From Streptomyces werraensis (lineage in GTDB: Bacteria; Actinomycetota; Actinomycetes; Streptomycetales; Streptomycetaceae): a DNA stretch of 64,000 nucleotides. The DNA is taken from contig BNBX01000009.1 of assembly GCA_014656175.1 (NCBI GenBank), positions 62,001 to 126,000 of the forward strand. Reading direction: 5' to 3'. The translations under genes and the position numbers were made by a program. Below the pieces are notes generated by a model. It saw nothing but the letters and a program-made list of their open reading frames with translations. It had not been told where the DNA came from and searched no databases. Below are positions 18,165-28,106 of this stretch, piece after piece (position 1 is the first letter of the stretch; each line of letters starts with the position of its first letter).

Positions 18165-18623
18165 TCAGCCGGCGCCGCGCAGGTCGGCGACGACGCGGAA
18201 GCGCTCCAGAACGACCGGCGTCGTGTCGTCCACGGCGAAGTCCGGGTCGTCCAGCGCCGCACGCATCTCCGCGCTGCCCCAGAACCGCTCGTGACCCGCG
18301 CGCCACTCCGCCACGCCGGCGTATCCCTCCCCCTCGTCCACCGCGTGAGAGGGATCCACCTGCGCCAGCGGGACCACACGCACCCCGGTCACCTCCAGGA
18401 CCGCGACCGGCCGGCCCTCCGAGTCGACGAGCACCGAACGGTCCCCCGCCTGCGGCAGGGGCGCCCCCTCCTGCTCGTACTCGGCGACGAGTACGGTCGT
18501 GGCGGTCTTGGAGCCGTCGAGGATCGCCGCGACCAGCCGGTCGCGCAGCGGCCCGGGGAAGGCGAACTCCGCCGTGGGCAGCGCCGCGACGTCCGCGGCG
18601 AGCGACGTGGGATCGGATGTCAT
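18165..18623 (-). CDS. ASCH domain protein
   Basis: The protein is 152 aa from the ATG at 18623. The core has the ASCH pattern: AFPGPLRDRLVAAILDGSKTATT, then GDRSVLVDSEGRPVAVLEVTGVRVVPL and a GEGYAGVAEWRAGHERFW segment. ASCH domains have a PUA-like fold and are thought to act on RNA or nucleotides; a few are RNases or amidohydrolases. It lies directly outside the left end of the tRNA-Ile element, next to the terminator that I infer was the original tRNA terminator. Confidence 0.85.
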   Translation of the reverse strand: MTSDPTSLAADVAALPTAEFAFPGPLRDRLVAAILDGSKTATTVLVAEYEQEGAPLPQAGDRSVLVDSEGRPVAVLEVTGVRVVPLAQVDPSHAVDEGEGYAGVAEWRAGHERFWGSAEMRAALDDPDFAVDDTTPVVLERFRVVADLRGAG

Positions 18624-18661
18624 CCGGCGACCGTACCGGCTGATGCCGGCCCCGCACGGCA

Positions 18662-18691
18662 AAACCCCCGGTCCGAGTGGACCGGGGGTTT
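18662..18691 (-). terminator. Terminator at the left end of the tRNA-Ile element (probably the ancestral tRNA-Ile terminator)
   Basis: A perfect 13-bp stem (18662-18674 with 18679-18691; AAACCCCCGGTCC/GGACCGGGGGTTT) has a GAGT loop. It lies just beyond the duplicated tRNA-Ile 3' sequence, where a terminator would be if the element were absent. Confidence 0.85.
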
Positions 18692-18704
18692 CCGTGCTGT
18701 GGGC

Positions 18705-18742
18705 CTAACAGGATTTGAACCTGTGGCCTCATCCTTATCAGG
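18705..18742 (-). repeat. Left attachment-site repeat: partial copy of tRNA-Ile 3' half
   Basis: These 38 bp are identical and in the same orientation as 21485-21522, which is the 3' half of the intact tRNA-Ile including the anticodon arm. After position 18742 the match to tRNA-Ile stops. This is the expected product of site-specific integration into a tRNA gene. Confidence 0.92.
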
Positions 18743-18839
18743 TCGATCACGGGGACTGTCGACGTCGAACAACCGGGGCCTGAGCCTTGGCCGATCGTCC
18801 ACTGGGGTCCGACGTCGACCGCTGAAGTTCGCGCTTGTT

Positions 18840-18865
18840 GGTGTCAGCCACTGGTGTCAGCCGCC
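18840..18865 (+). repeat. Paired 13-bp repeats near the left attachment site
   Basis: GGTGTCAGCC occurs at 18840 and again 13 bp later at 18853, about 100 bp inside the left attachment repeat. A related pair with the same spacing lies at the right end (21420 onward). They are candidate integrase arm-type binding sites. Confidence 0.5.
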
Positions 18866-18900
18866 CCACGAGGTCTTGACAAGGGGCTGCGGTGAGACGT

Positions 18901-19416
18901 TCAGCCTTCTTCGTCCGGCGCTGCCATAACCAGACCGGAGCTCACAGCGTGCTCGTCATCGGTACCCAGCCGCTGGAGGTAGGCCCAGCGGTCGAGCTGA
19001 GTGCAGGCCCAGACAGGGTCATAGGCCGCCGTGGGCAGCTGGGGTACGCGCTTGCGGCCTGTGTCGTCGAGTCGGTAAGGGACCTCGAACGCCGTATCCC
19101 AGAGGGTTAGGTCGGCGACGAAGCGCGCCTCAGCTTCCGAAGGATCGATTCCCAAGTAGCGGGCGATGTCCGCCCAAGAGGTACCCCGTTCGCGCTCATA
19201 GATCACGGCCGAGACCAACGCGCGTTCAGCGAGTTCTATGAGCTGGAGGGCTTGACTCACCCTGCCCCCGGGGCCCGTGTCAGGGTCGTGGCGAGTCGCG
19301 ACCAGGCCACTCGCGCTGTCAGCGACGTCCACGGCATGGTCGCAGAGCACGAGGCGTGCCAGCGCTTGGCGGGAAAATCGGGCGCGGTCGACGTCGTAGG
19401 GAGTCGTCTCGGTCAT
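18901..19416 (-). CDS. Hypothetical protein with an HTH-like segment, carried by the tRNA-Ile element
   Basis: The protein is 171 aa from the ATG at 19416 (MTETTPYDVDRARFSRQALARL). A longer frame runs upstream, but without a ribosome site. The middle contains ALVSAVIYERERGTSWADIARYLGIDPSEAEARF, whose TSWADIARYLGI resembles a helix-turn-helix. Two regions rich in Asp/Arg/Trp follow. The family is unknown to me; similar proteins occur near mobile elements and regulators in Streptomyces. It might be a cargo regulator. There is no obvious Shine-Dalgarno, so the start is uncertain. Confidence 0.6.
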   Translation of the reverse strand: MTETTPYDVDRARFSRQALARLVLCDHAVDVADSASGLVATRHDPDTGPGGRVSQALQLIELAERALVSAVIYERERGTSWADIARYLGIDPSEAEARFVADLTLWDTAFEVPYRLDDTGRKRVPQLPTAAYDPVWACTQLDRWAYLQRLGTDDEHAVSSGLVMAAPDEEG

Positions 19417-19979
19417 GCGCACAGCGTCGCAAGAGGCGCCCGTTTCGCGAACCTGATTTCCCCGGAACCGGAACTGTTCCCCCTTCTCGACGGCATGGCC
19501 ATACGAGGTGCTTTTGCCCCAACCCACCACTCACCCCAGCTCCCATCCCGTCCGCCGTCGACCCACACTCTGTGGAGCGGGCGTGGTTCAGGGCGTCCAG
19601 GTGGAGCGCGCCACTGTACGAACGACCTGGACGCCCTGGGCCGCGTCTGCTCGGCTCTGCCTGGGTCGGCGGTGGACGGGATGGGAGCACCACGCGCACG
19701 CCACTACCGGCCCGCGGTCGGCGACGGTGCCCCCGCCATCCCGGTGCCGGCCGACCCCCCGCCGGAGGCATCGTCTGTGACCACAGGTCGTCCTGTGCGG
19801 TGCTCGCCTCATGGCCTCCGGCCCAACCCATCAGTGGGCGCGCGTCGGCGCAGCGCGGGCGGAGCGGGCCGAAGGCAGGAGCGGCGCCCGGAGCGGAGCC
19901 GGGAAGCGCGCCCGGCGGAGCGGAGCGCAGCCGGGGCTTGATGAGGTAGAGAAACCTGTAACAGCTCTCGTTCCGCTGG
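19417..19979. other. 563-bp stretch of the element without a convincing gene
   Basis: Codon bias here does not favour any one frame. The stretch contains the perfect inverted repeat at 19589-19638, and around 19840-19940 a low-complexity run of GGAGCGGAGC/CCCGGCGGAGC-like motifs. The open frames crossing it on both strands look non-coding (no ribosome site, no recognisable protein). It is probably remnant DNA left by deletions. Confidence 0.5.
19589..19638. repeat. Perfect 14-bp inverted repeat inside the element
   Basis: CAGGGCGTCCAGGT (19589-19602) and ACCTGGACGCCCTG (19625-19638) are separated by 22 bp. It could be a terminator, a recombination or resolution site, or a short mobile palindrome. 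I cannot tell which. Confidence 0.8.
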
Positions 19980-20645
19980 TCAGGTCGAAGATGTCGCGGC
20001 GGCCGTGAGTCGGCTCGTGTACCCGGCTTGGCACAGGCGCTCGTACGCCTCGGCCACGTCGCCGGGTACTGGCTGGCGGATCATGAATCCCTGATCCGGG
20101 TAGATCATCAGCCGTTGCAGGGCGCCGACAAGCATGTCGATCACCAAGCGGGCGTCGCCGATGGAGTCGACGTACTCGGCGAAGGTCATGGGCGTGGAAG
20201 CGCTGACGACGTCGACCCCGGGCCAGAGCTTGCGTGCCGTGGCATACGCGCGCCGCTCCTCGTACGGCTTGCTGATCAGCAGCACCGAGGAGACCTCCAC
20301 CTCGCTCTCCTCCAACAGCTTCCGGGAGAAGCGGATGTTCTCACCGGTGTTCCGCGCGTGCGGCTCGACGAGGATGGCCTCGCTGGGAACCCCCAGCTCC
20401 AATGCCCTCTCGCGGTAGTGGACGGCTTCGCCTCGGGGCATGCGCTCCCGCGTCGTCGGGCTGGTGGCTCCGGTGAACACGAGCAGGGGGGCCAGGCCGC
20501 GCTTGTACAGGTCCACGGCGGTGTCAGCCACCCCCAGGTCGTGACTGCCCAGTCCGATGGCCACCGAGCACGGCCGGGGCGCATGGCCCATCTGGTGGTA
20601 GTCCCATACGCGCCGGGCGTCGGCCCAATCCTGCGTCGAGATCAC
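19980..20645 (-). CDS. YdcF-like (DUF218) family protein
   Basis: The protein is 221 aa from the GTG at 20645, which overlaps the stop of the upstream regulator fragment (GTGA, 20642-20645). DUF218 features are visible: SVAIGLGSHDLGVADTAVDLYKRGLAPLLVFTGA, RGEAVHYRERALELGVPSEAILVE, the signature HARNTGENIRFSRKLL, and SSVLLISKPYEERRAY. DUF218 proteins include SanA/YdcF and have a Rossmann-like fold; biochemical roles are poorly known. This version has no membrane segment and is likely cytosolic. It is probably a cargo gene of the element, once co-transcribed with the GntR-type regulator. Confidence 0.82.
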   Translation of the reverse strand: MISTQDWADARRVWDYHQMGHAPRPCSVAIGLGSHDLGVADTAVDLYKRGLAPLLVFTGATSPTTRERMPRGEAVHYRERALELGVPSEAILVEPHARNTGENIRFSRKLLEESEVEVSSVLLISKPYEERRAYATARKLWPGVDVVSASTPMTFAEYVDSIGDARLVIDMLVGALQRLMIYPDQGFMIRQPVPGDVAEAYERLCQAGYTSRLTAAATSST

Positions 20646-21060
20646 TGCTGTCCTTCTCCGTCCCTCGCCGAGTCGGGCACCTTGAAGTCGTACTCCCACG
20701 CGAAGCGTGATGCCGCGTGTACCCCGATGGCGAACTCCACGACGGTGCCGTCCGCCGTGTACGTCGTCCGGTGCAGCTCGACCACCGGTTCGCCCGGCGG
20801 CAACTGGAGCTGCTTCACCTCGTCCGGTGTGGCGGCGCGAGCGAACAACTGCTCCTTCATGTGGTCGATCTCGTAACCCGCGTCGTACAGCACGCGGAAT
20901 CCGCCGCCGCGGCCGGCGGGGCACGGGGTGGGATCGACCAGTCGCGTCCCTTCCACGTGCTCGGGCCGGTAGTAGCTGGTCAGCGTGTGCGTCGGTTGAT
21001 CGCCTTCTTTGACCAGGCGGGCGCGTGCGTAGACCTCCGCGCCTTCCGGCAGCCCGTGTG
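20642..21060 (-). pseudogene. GntR/UTRA-type regulator, C-terminal fragment
   Basis: From about GLPEGAEVYARARLVKEGDQP to the end the sequence is a recognisable UTRA ligand-binding domain (LTSYYRPEHVEGTRL, GEPVVELHRTTYTADGTVVEF, KVPDSARDGEG). The N-terminal winged-helix HTH that should precede it is missing. Upstream of about 21050 the same frame is only the antisense of the integrase fragment. The gene has thus been cut, leaving a fragment whose stop still overlaps the YdcF-like gene. KorSA of pSAM2 is a GntR-family regulator, so this may be the remains of the element's own repressor. Confidence 0.75.
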
Positions 21061-21421
21061 CGGCTGCGACCTCCGGGAGCTGGAGCGGAAGATCGCCGGC
21101 GAACACTGGGCGCAGGCGCCGGACCAAGACCTGATCTTCTCCTCCGAGCACGACGGCATGATCGACCCGGTGGGCTTCTCCCGCACCTTCGATCGGCTCG
21201 TCAAGCGGGCCGGTGTGCGCCGAATCACAGTCCGTCTCGCTCGGCACACCTGCGGATCCCTGCTCGCCTTCCTGAAGGTCCACCCCAAGGTCGCCCAGGC
21301 GATCCTCCGGCACAGCCAGATCAGCATGACCATGGACGTGTACACGCATGTCGTCGGCGACAGCGAGCGGGAAGCGGTCGGCATGCTCGCCGAGCTTCTG
21401 GAAGATCCATTCATCGGCTGA
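21049..21421 (+). pseudogene. Tyrosine recombinase (integrase), C-terminal fragment
   Basis: The C-terminal catalytic part (about 120 residues) is recognisable: PDQDLIFSSEHDGMIDPVGFSRTFDRLVKRAGV, then ITVRLARHTCGSLLAFLKVHP, LRHSQISMTMDVYTHV with the nucleophilic Tyr, and VGMLAELLEDP. Box II reads RLARHT, where most integrases have HxxRHT, so the first His is replaced by Arg. The N-terminal DNA-binding and first catalytic Arg regions are lost at the junction with the UTRA fragment near 21048. The fragment ends 64 nt from the attachment repeat, the normal place for an integrase of a tRNA-integrating element. Confidence 0.85.
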
Positions 21422-21445
21422 TGTCAGCCGTAGATGTCAAAGACC
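21420..21445 (+). repeat. Paired 13-bp repeats near the right attachment site
   Basis: GATGTCAGCC at 21420 and GATGTCAAAG at 21433 repeat at 13-bp spacing, about 40-65 bp inside the right attachment repeat. They match the spacing and core (TGTCAGCC) of the pair at 18840-18865. Confidence 0.45.
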
Positions 21446-21472
21446 CCCAGCCGATGCCGACTGGGGGTCTTT
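21439..21472 (-). terminator. Terminator of tRNA-Ile
   Basis: A perfect 12-bp stem (AAAGACCCCCAG with CTGGGGGTCTTT) has a 10-nt loop and begins 7 nt after the 3' end of the tRNA. It is element-side DNA, and differs in sequence from the terminator at 18662-18691. Confidence 0.88.
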
Positions 21473-21479
21473 ACGCTGG

Positions 21480-21553
21480 TGGGGCTAACAGGATTTGAAC
21501 CTGTGGCCTCATCCTTATCAGGGATGCGCTCTAACCAACTGAGCTATAGCCCC
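21480..21553 (-). tRNA. tRNA-Ile (anticodon GAT)
   Basis: This is a 74-nt cloverleaf on the minus strand. Acceptor GGGGCTA pairs with TAGCCCC, the D-arm is TAGCTCAGTTGGTTAGAGC, the anticodon loop is CTGATAAG with GAT as anticodon, and the T-arm is CAGGTTCAAATCCTG. The discriminator is A and CCA is not encoded. Its 3' half forms the right attachment repeat of the element. Confidence 0.97.
21485..21522 (-). repeat. Right attachment-site repeat within tRNA-Ile
   Basis: These 38 bp are identical to 18705-18742, in the same orientation, spanning the anticodon stem-loop to near the acceptor of the intact tRNA gene. Confidence 0.92.
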
Positions 21554-21675
21554 GCCGCGCTGTGCGGGGGTGTGTCCCGCGCGCTGACTCCTGAAGATTA
21601 GCGCACGACCGGGGCAGTCCCAAAATCGGTTCCCCGCGGGCGGTCAGCGCGGCCCTGGCGCGCCCGGTGAGCTGG

Positions 21676-22413
21676 TCACTCGTCCTCGGCCAGGGTCAGC
21701 TCGACGCCGCCCACGAAACCGGCCGAGAGGTTGTAGATGAACGCGCCCAGGGTCGCCAGCGCCGTCGCCAGGACGACGTCGATGACGGCGATGACCGTGG
21801 TGAACATCAGGACGTTCGGCAGCGACAGGAACGACTGCAGGTCGAAGCCGTTCGAGCCCTCCGAGCCGGTCGCCTCGGAGATCGTGCCGCCGACGGTCGA
21901 GAAGACGCCCATGGCGTCCATGACCATCCACAGCACCGCGGCTGCAACGATCGTGCAGATGCCGAGCGCGATCGACAGCAGGAAGCTGACCTTCATCACC
22001 GACCACGGGTCGGCCTTCGCCACGCGCAGGCGCGCCTTGCGCACGCGCGGGGTGGTGCTGGCGCCCGTGCGGGGGCGGCGCACCGCGCCGGTGCGGCCGG
22101 CGGCGGCCTGGGCCGGGTAGGCCTGCGGCGGGTGGTACGGGCCCGCCTGCTGCTGCGGCTGCCGTTCCCCCGGCAGCGGTGAGGCCGCCTGAGCGGCAGC
22201 ACCCTGACCGGGTGCTGCCTGCGGGCCTCGGGTGTCCGTCACGGTTCCCCCCTGGGATCCCTGCCTGGTGGACGAGGAGGCGTCGGGGACCGGCGCCTTG
22301 ATCGCTTTGAGATTGGTCGTGTGCGGATCTGTCGCCCGCGCGGCGGAGCCACGGCCGCCGCCGTCCGTTCCCGTACTGGTACCGGCCGGTCCGGCGCCCG
22401 TGGCTCCGCTCAC
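21676..22413 (-). CDS. DUF3566 transmembrane protein
   Basis: The protein is 245 aa from the GTG at 22413 with GAGGAG upstream. The first 115 residues are Gly/Ala/Gln/Pro-rich and disordered. Then comes the DUF3566 domain: KARLRVAKADPWSVMKVSFLLSIALGI, two transmembrane helices, a central loop (MGVFSTVGGTISEATGSEG) and NLSAGFVGGVELTLAE at the C terminus. It lies 18 nt downstream of gyrA, as in most actinomycetes, and is probably co-transcribed with gyrBA. In mycobacteria the member at this position is often called CwsA-adjacent or Rv0007-like. Its function is unknown. Confidence 0.88.
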   Translation of the reverse strand: MSGATGAGPAGTSTGTDGGGRGSAARATDPHTTNLKAIKAPVPDASSSTRQGSQGGTVTDTRGPQAAPGQGAAAQAASPLPGERQPQQQAGPYHPPQAYPAQAAAGRTGAVRRPRTGASTTPRVRKARLRVAKADPWSVMKVSFLLSIALGICTIVAAAVLWMVMDAMGVFSTVGGTISEATGSEGSNGFDLQSFLSLPNVLMFTTVIAVIDVVLATALATLGAFIYNLSAGFVGGVELTLAEDE

Positions 22414-22431
22414 GCTGACTCACTCCTCGTG

Positions 22432-25026
<2,595 letters not shown>

Positions 25027-25068
25027 TGCTGGTGAAGGTCCTTCCTGGTGCGGTCAGCTGAGACCGAC

Positions 25069-27129
25069 TCAGATGTCGAGGAAGCGGACGTCCTTGGCGT
25101 TGCGCTGGATGAACGCGCGGCGGGCCTCGACGTCCTCGCCCATGAGGACCGAGAACAGGTCGTCGGCCTGGGCGGCGTCGTCGAGGGTGACCTGGCCGAG
25201 GACGCGGTGCTCCTGGTCCATGGTCGTGATGCGCAGCTCCTCGGCGTTCATCTCGCCGAGACCCTTGAACCGCTGGACGGAGTCCTCGCGGATGCGCTTG
25301 CCGGCGTTGCGGCCCATCTCGATCAGGGCGTCGCGCTCGCGGTCGGAGTACGCGTACTCGAAGTCGTCCTTGCCCCACTTGATCTTGTACAGCGGGGGGC
25401 GCGAGAGGTACACGTGCCCGGCCTCGACCAGAGGCCGCATGAAGCGGAACAGGAAGGTCAGCAGCAGGGTGTTGATGTGCTGGCCGTCGACGTCGGCGTC
25501 CGCCATCAGGATGATCTTGTGATAGCGGAGCTTCTCGATGTCGAAGTCCTCGTGCACGCCGGTGCCGAACGCGGAGATCATCGCCTGGATCTCCTGGTTC
25601 TGCAGGATCCGGTCGATGCGCGCCTTCTCGACGTTGAGGATCTTTCCCCGGATCGGGAGGATCGCCTGGTACTCGGGGTTACGGCCGGACTTGGCCGAGC
25701 CGCCGGCGGAGTCACCCTCGACGATGAAGATCTCGCACTTGGTCGGGTCGTTCGACTGGCAGTCGGACAGCTTGCCCGGCAGCGACGCCGTCTCCAGCAG
25801 GCCCTTGCGGCGCGTCAGGTCGCGCGCCTTGCGGGCCGCCACGCGCGCGGTGGCCGCCGCGATGCCCTTGCGGACGATGTCCGCCGCCTCGTTCGGGTTG
25901 CGGTCCAGCCAGTCGGCGAGGTGCTCGTAGACGACCTTCTGCACGAAGGTCTTCACCTCGGTGTTGCCCAGCTTCGTCTTGGTCTGGCCCTCGAACTGCG
26001 GCTCGCTCAGCTTGACCGAGATGATCGCGGTCAGGCCCTCGCGGATGTCGTCACCGGTGAGGTTGTCGTCCTTCTCGCGGAGCAGCTTCTTGTCGCGCGC
26101 GTACTTGTTGATCAGCGAGGTCAGCGCCGCACGGAAACCCTCCTCGTGCGTACCGCCCTCGTGGGTGTGGATGATGTTGGCGAACGAGTACACGCCCTCC
26201 GTGTAGCCGCCGTTCCACTGCATGGCGACCTCGAGCGACAGGTGCCGCTCCCTGTCCTCCGCCTCGAGGTCGATGACGGTGGGGTGAATCACCTCGCCCT
26301 TACGGGAGTTGAGGTACTTCACGAAGTCGACGATGCCGCCCTCGTAGTGGTACGAGACGGTCTTGACCTCGTGCTTCTCGTCCTCGCCCGCCTCGTCCGC
26401 ACCGGCGGTCGCCTTCGCCGACTCGCGCTCGTCGGTGAGGTTGATCCGCAGGCCCTTGTTCAGGAACGCCATCTCCTGGAAGCGCCGGGAGAGCGTCTCG
26501 AACGAGTAGTCCGTGGTCTCGAAGATGTCACCGTCGGCCCAGAAGGTGACCGACGTGCCGGTCTCCTCCGTCGCCTCGTGCCGCTGCAGGGGCGCGGTGG
26601 GGACGCCCAGCTTGTAGTCCTGCGTCCAGCGGTAGCCGTCGGTCTTCACCTCGACGGCGACGCGCGTCGACAGCGCGTTGACCACGGACACGCCCACGCC
26701 GTGCAGACCGCCGGAGACCGCGTAACCGCCGCCGCCGAACTTGCCGCCCGCGTGCAGCACGGTGAGGACGACCTCGACGGCGGGCTTGCCCTCGGAGGGG
26801 ACGATGCCCACGGGGATGCCACGGCCGTTGTCGACGACGCGCACGCCGCCGTCGGCCAGGATCGTCACGTCGATGGTGTCCGCGTAGCCGGCCAGCGCCT
26901 CGTCGACCGAGTTGTCGACGACCTCCTGCACCAGGTGGTGCAAGCCCCGCTCGCCCGTCGACCCGATGTACATGCCGGGTCGCTTACGGACCGCGTCCAG
27001 GCCCTCGAGGACGGTGATGGCACTCGCGTCGTACGACGTGGCGGCGTCTCCGGTCGAGGAGCTCGCCGCGTCGCCGGCGGCGGTGTCGGTGGACGGGATG
27101 TTCTCGTTGGGGTTGCCGGAATCGGCCAC
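25069..27129 (-). CDS. gyrB: DNA gyrase subunit B
   Basis: The protein is 686 aa from the GTG at 27129 (VADSGNPNENIPS), preceded by AAAGGG at suitable spacing; the frame is open for longer, but the extra part is not gyrase-like. The GHKL ATPase domain (residues about 50-260), the transducer and the TOPRIM domain (EGDSAGGSAKSGRNPEYQAI and DADVDGQH) are all present. It provides ATP hydrolysis for gyrase. The 434-bp upstream gap probably contains a supercoiling-sensitive promoter, but no clear elements can be named. Confidence 0.97.
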   Translation of the reverse strand: MADSGNPNENIPSTDTAAGDAASSSTGDAATSYDASAITVLEGLDAVRKRPGMYIGSTGERGLHHLVQEVVDNSVDEALAGYADTIDVTILADGGVRVVDNGRGIPVGIVPSEGKPAVEVVLTVLHAGGKFGGGGYAVSGGLHGVGVSVVNALSTRVAVEVKTDGYRWTQDYKLGVPTAPLQRHEATEETGTSVTFWADGDIFETTDYSFETLSRRFQEMAFLNKGLRINLTDERESAKATAGADEAGEDEKHEVKTVSYHYEGGIVDFVKYLNSRKGEVIHPTVIDLEAEDRERHLSLEVAMQWNGGYTEGVYSFANIIHTHEGGTHEEGFRAALTSLINKYARDKKLLREKDDNLTGDDIREGLTAIISVKLSEPQFEGQTKTKLGNTEVKTFVQKVVYEHLADWLDRNPNEAADIVRKGIAAATARVAARKARDLTRRKGLLETASLPGKLSDCQSNDPTKCEIFIVEGDSAGGSAKSGRNPEYQAILPIRGKILNVEKARIDRILQNQEIQAMISAFGTGVHEDFDIEKLRYHKIILMADADVDGQHINTLLLTFLFRFMRPLVEAGHVYLSRPPLYKIKWGKDDFEYAYSDRERDALIEMGRNAGKRIREDSVQRFKGLGEMNAEELRITTMDQEHRVLGQVTLDDAAQADDLFSVLMGEDVEARRAFIQRNAKDVRFLDI

Positions 27130-27563
27130 GAAGCGCCCTTTCTGGCACAGCACGAGCCGGGCTCGTCGGCAGGTTGCCGGAGCGGCTGCGGCATGTTGCG
27201 TTGGTAAGCCTTGATCAGCGTTGCTCAGCGTCTTCCCGGGCGGTCCCCACGATCGGGGCGGGATTGTCTTCCAGTCTACCGGTAGCGCTGACATCGATGG
27301 GGGTTTGCGGGCTCCTGAGTCCGCATGTGCCGCCCGGAAACGGCCTCGCCCGACTCCCGATATGCGGATGGGGGCTCCAGAGGCCCCACGAGGGCACTCA
27401 GCGCTTCCGGCCGTCAACCCTTGGCTACTTAGGAGTCAGGTGGCGATTCGCATCCGCGTCCGGCGGCACGACGAAGCGGGCATCCGGCCCGCGAACGCGG
27501 TGCTGGGACGCCCGGATGTGATGTCTCTCACGTATCCGCGGTGGGGCGGAAAAAGCCCCCGGA
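27130..27563. other. 434-bp region upstream of gyrB
   Basis: This is the gap between the DUF721 gene and gyrB, which are on the same strand. It must contain the gyrB promoter. The section 27415-27560 has relatively lower GC. I see no hairpin, DnaA box or parS that I would defend, and the open frames crossing it look non-coding. Confidence 0.5.
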
Positions 27564-28106
27564 TCACCCGTACGTGTCGCCCGGACCGGTGCTTCCCGGG
27601 GCGCGCAGCGGGCCGTAGCGGCGGGCCGGACCGGTCGGTCCGACCACCTTGATCAGCCGCACGGTGCCGTGCCCGAGGTCGTCGTTGAGACGGGCCACGA
27701 GCGTCGGCGCCAGCAGCCGCAGATTGGTCGCCCAGGCCGTGGAGTCGCAGCGCACCACCAGCACGCGCTCGTCCTCGTCGTAGCGCTCCGGCTCGCAGTG
27801 CTTGGCGACGTCCTCACCGACGATCTCCGGCCAGCGCCCCATCACCCCGCCGACCGCCGCCGGGGCCTCCCAGCCGCGCTCGGTGAGCAGCCGGTTGATC
27901 GCCGCGCCCAGGGCCATCGGATCGCGCCGGTCGGTACGCGCGCCGGAGCGCAGGCCCCCGCGCCGCGCCTGCTGTTTCTGCTGCGCCGCGTCCCCCCGCG
28001 CGCGTGCCGCCTCCCGGGCCGCGCGCAGCGCCACGCGCGCCAGGTCGACGCCCGACGGCTCGGGGTCCTTGCCGGCGCCGCCGGCGGGCGGCCGCTCCCC
28101 GCTCAC
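27564..28106 (-). CDS. DUF721 / DciA-like protein
   Basis: This 180-aa protein has an Ala/Arg/Gln-rich N terminus (ARVALRAAREAARARGDAAQQKQQ) and a DUF721 domain (ALGAAINRLLTERGWEAPAAVGGVMGRWPEIVGEDVAKHCEPERYDEDERVLVVRCDSTAWATNLRLLAPTLV, split across about residues 65-140). DciA-type proteins load the replicative helicase in many bacteria that lack DnaC/DnaI, and the M. tuberculosis member (Rv0004) lies in the same dnaA-dnaN-recF-gyrB cluster. The GTG start overlaps the recF stop (GTGA, 28103-28106). Confidence 0.88.
   Translation of the reverse strand: MSGERPPAGGAGKDPEPSGVDLARVALRAAREAARARGDAAQQKQQARRGGLRSGARTDRRDPMALGAAINRLLTERGWEAPAAVGGVMGRWPEIVGEDVAKHCEPERYDEDERVLVVRCDSTAWATNLRLLAPTLVARLNDDLGHGTVRLIKVVGPTGPARRYGPLRAPGSTGPGDTYG

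Larger units (their letters stand above)
18705..21522. mobile_element. Decayed integrative element in tRNA-Ile (about 2.8 kb)
   Basis: The element is bounded by 38-bp direct repeats (18705-18742 and 21485-21522), the right copy being part of a complete tRNA-Ile. Inside are an unknown 171-aa protein, a YdcF-like protein, the C-terminal part of a UTRA/GntR-type regulator and the C-terminal part of a tyrosine recombinase ending next to the tRNA. No replication, transfer or excisionase gene remains. Intact actinomycete integrative conjugative elements in tRNA genes carry int, xis, rep, tra and a GntR (KorSA-like) regulator. This looks like an internally deleted relative that cannot move on its own. 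Confidence 0.85.

Noticed and set aside
19319..19949. Open frames on both strands across the non-coding part of the tRNA-Ile element
   Set aside because: No frame has consistent codon bias or a ribosome site, and they cross the inverted repeat and the low-complexity run.
20523..20533. Further TGTCAGCC copy inside the YdcF-like gene
   Set aside because: Single copy without the 13-bp partner, so it is probably coding coincidence rather than a third integrase arm site.
27221..27652. 143-codon frame upstream of gyrB on the + strand
   Set aside because: It overlaps the DUF721 gene end and the gyrB promoter gap; no recognisable protein and no ribosome site.
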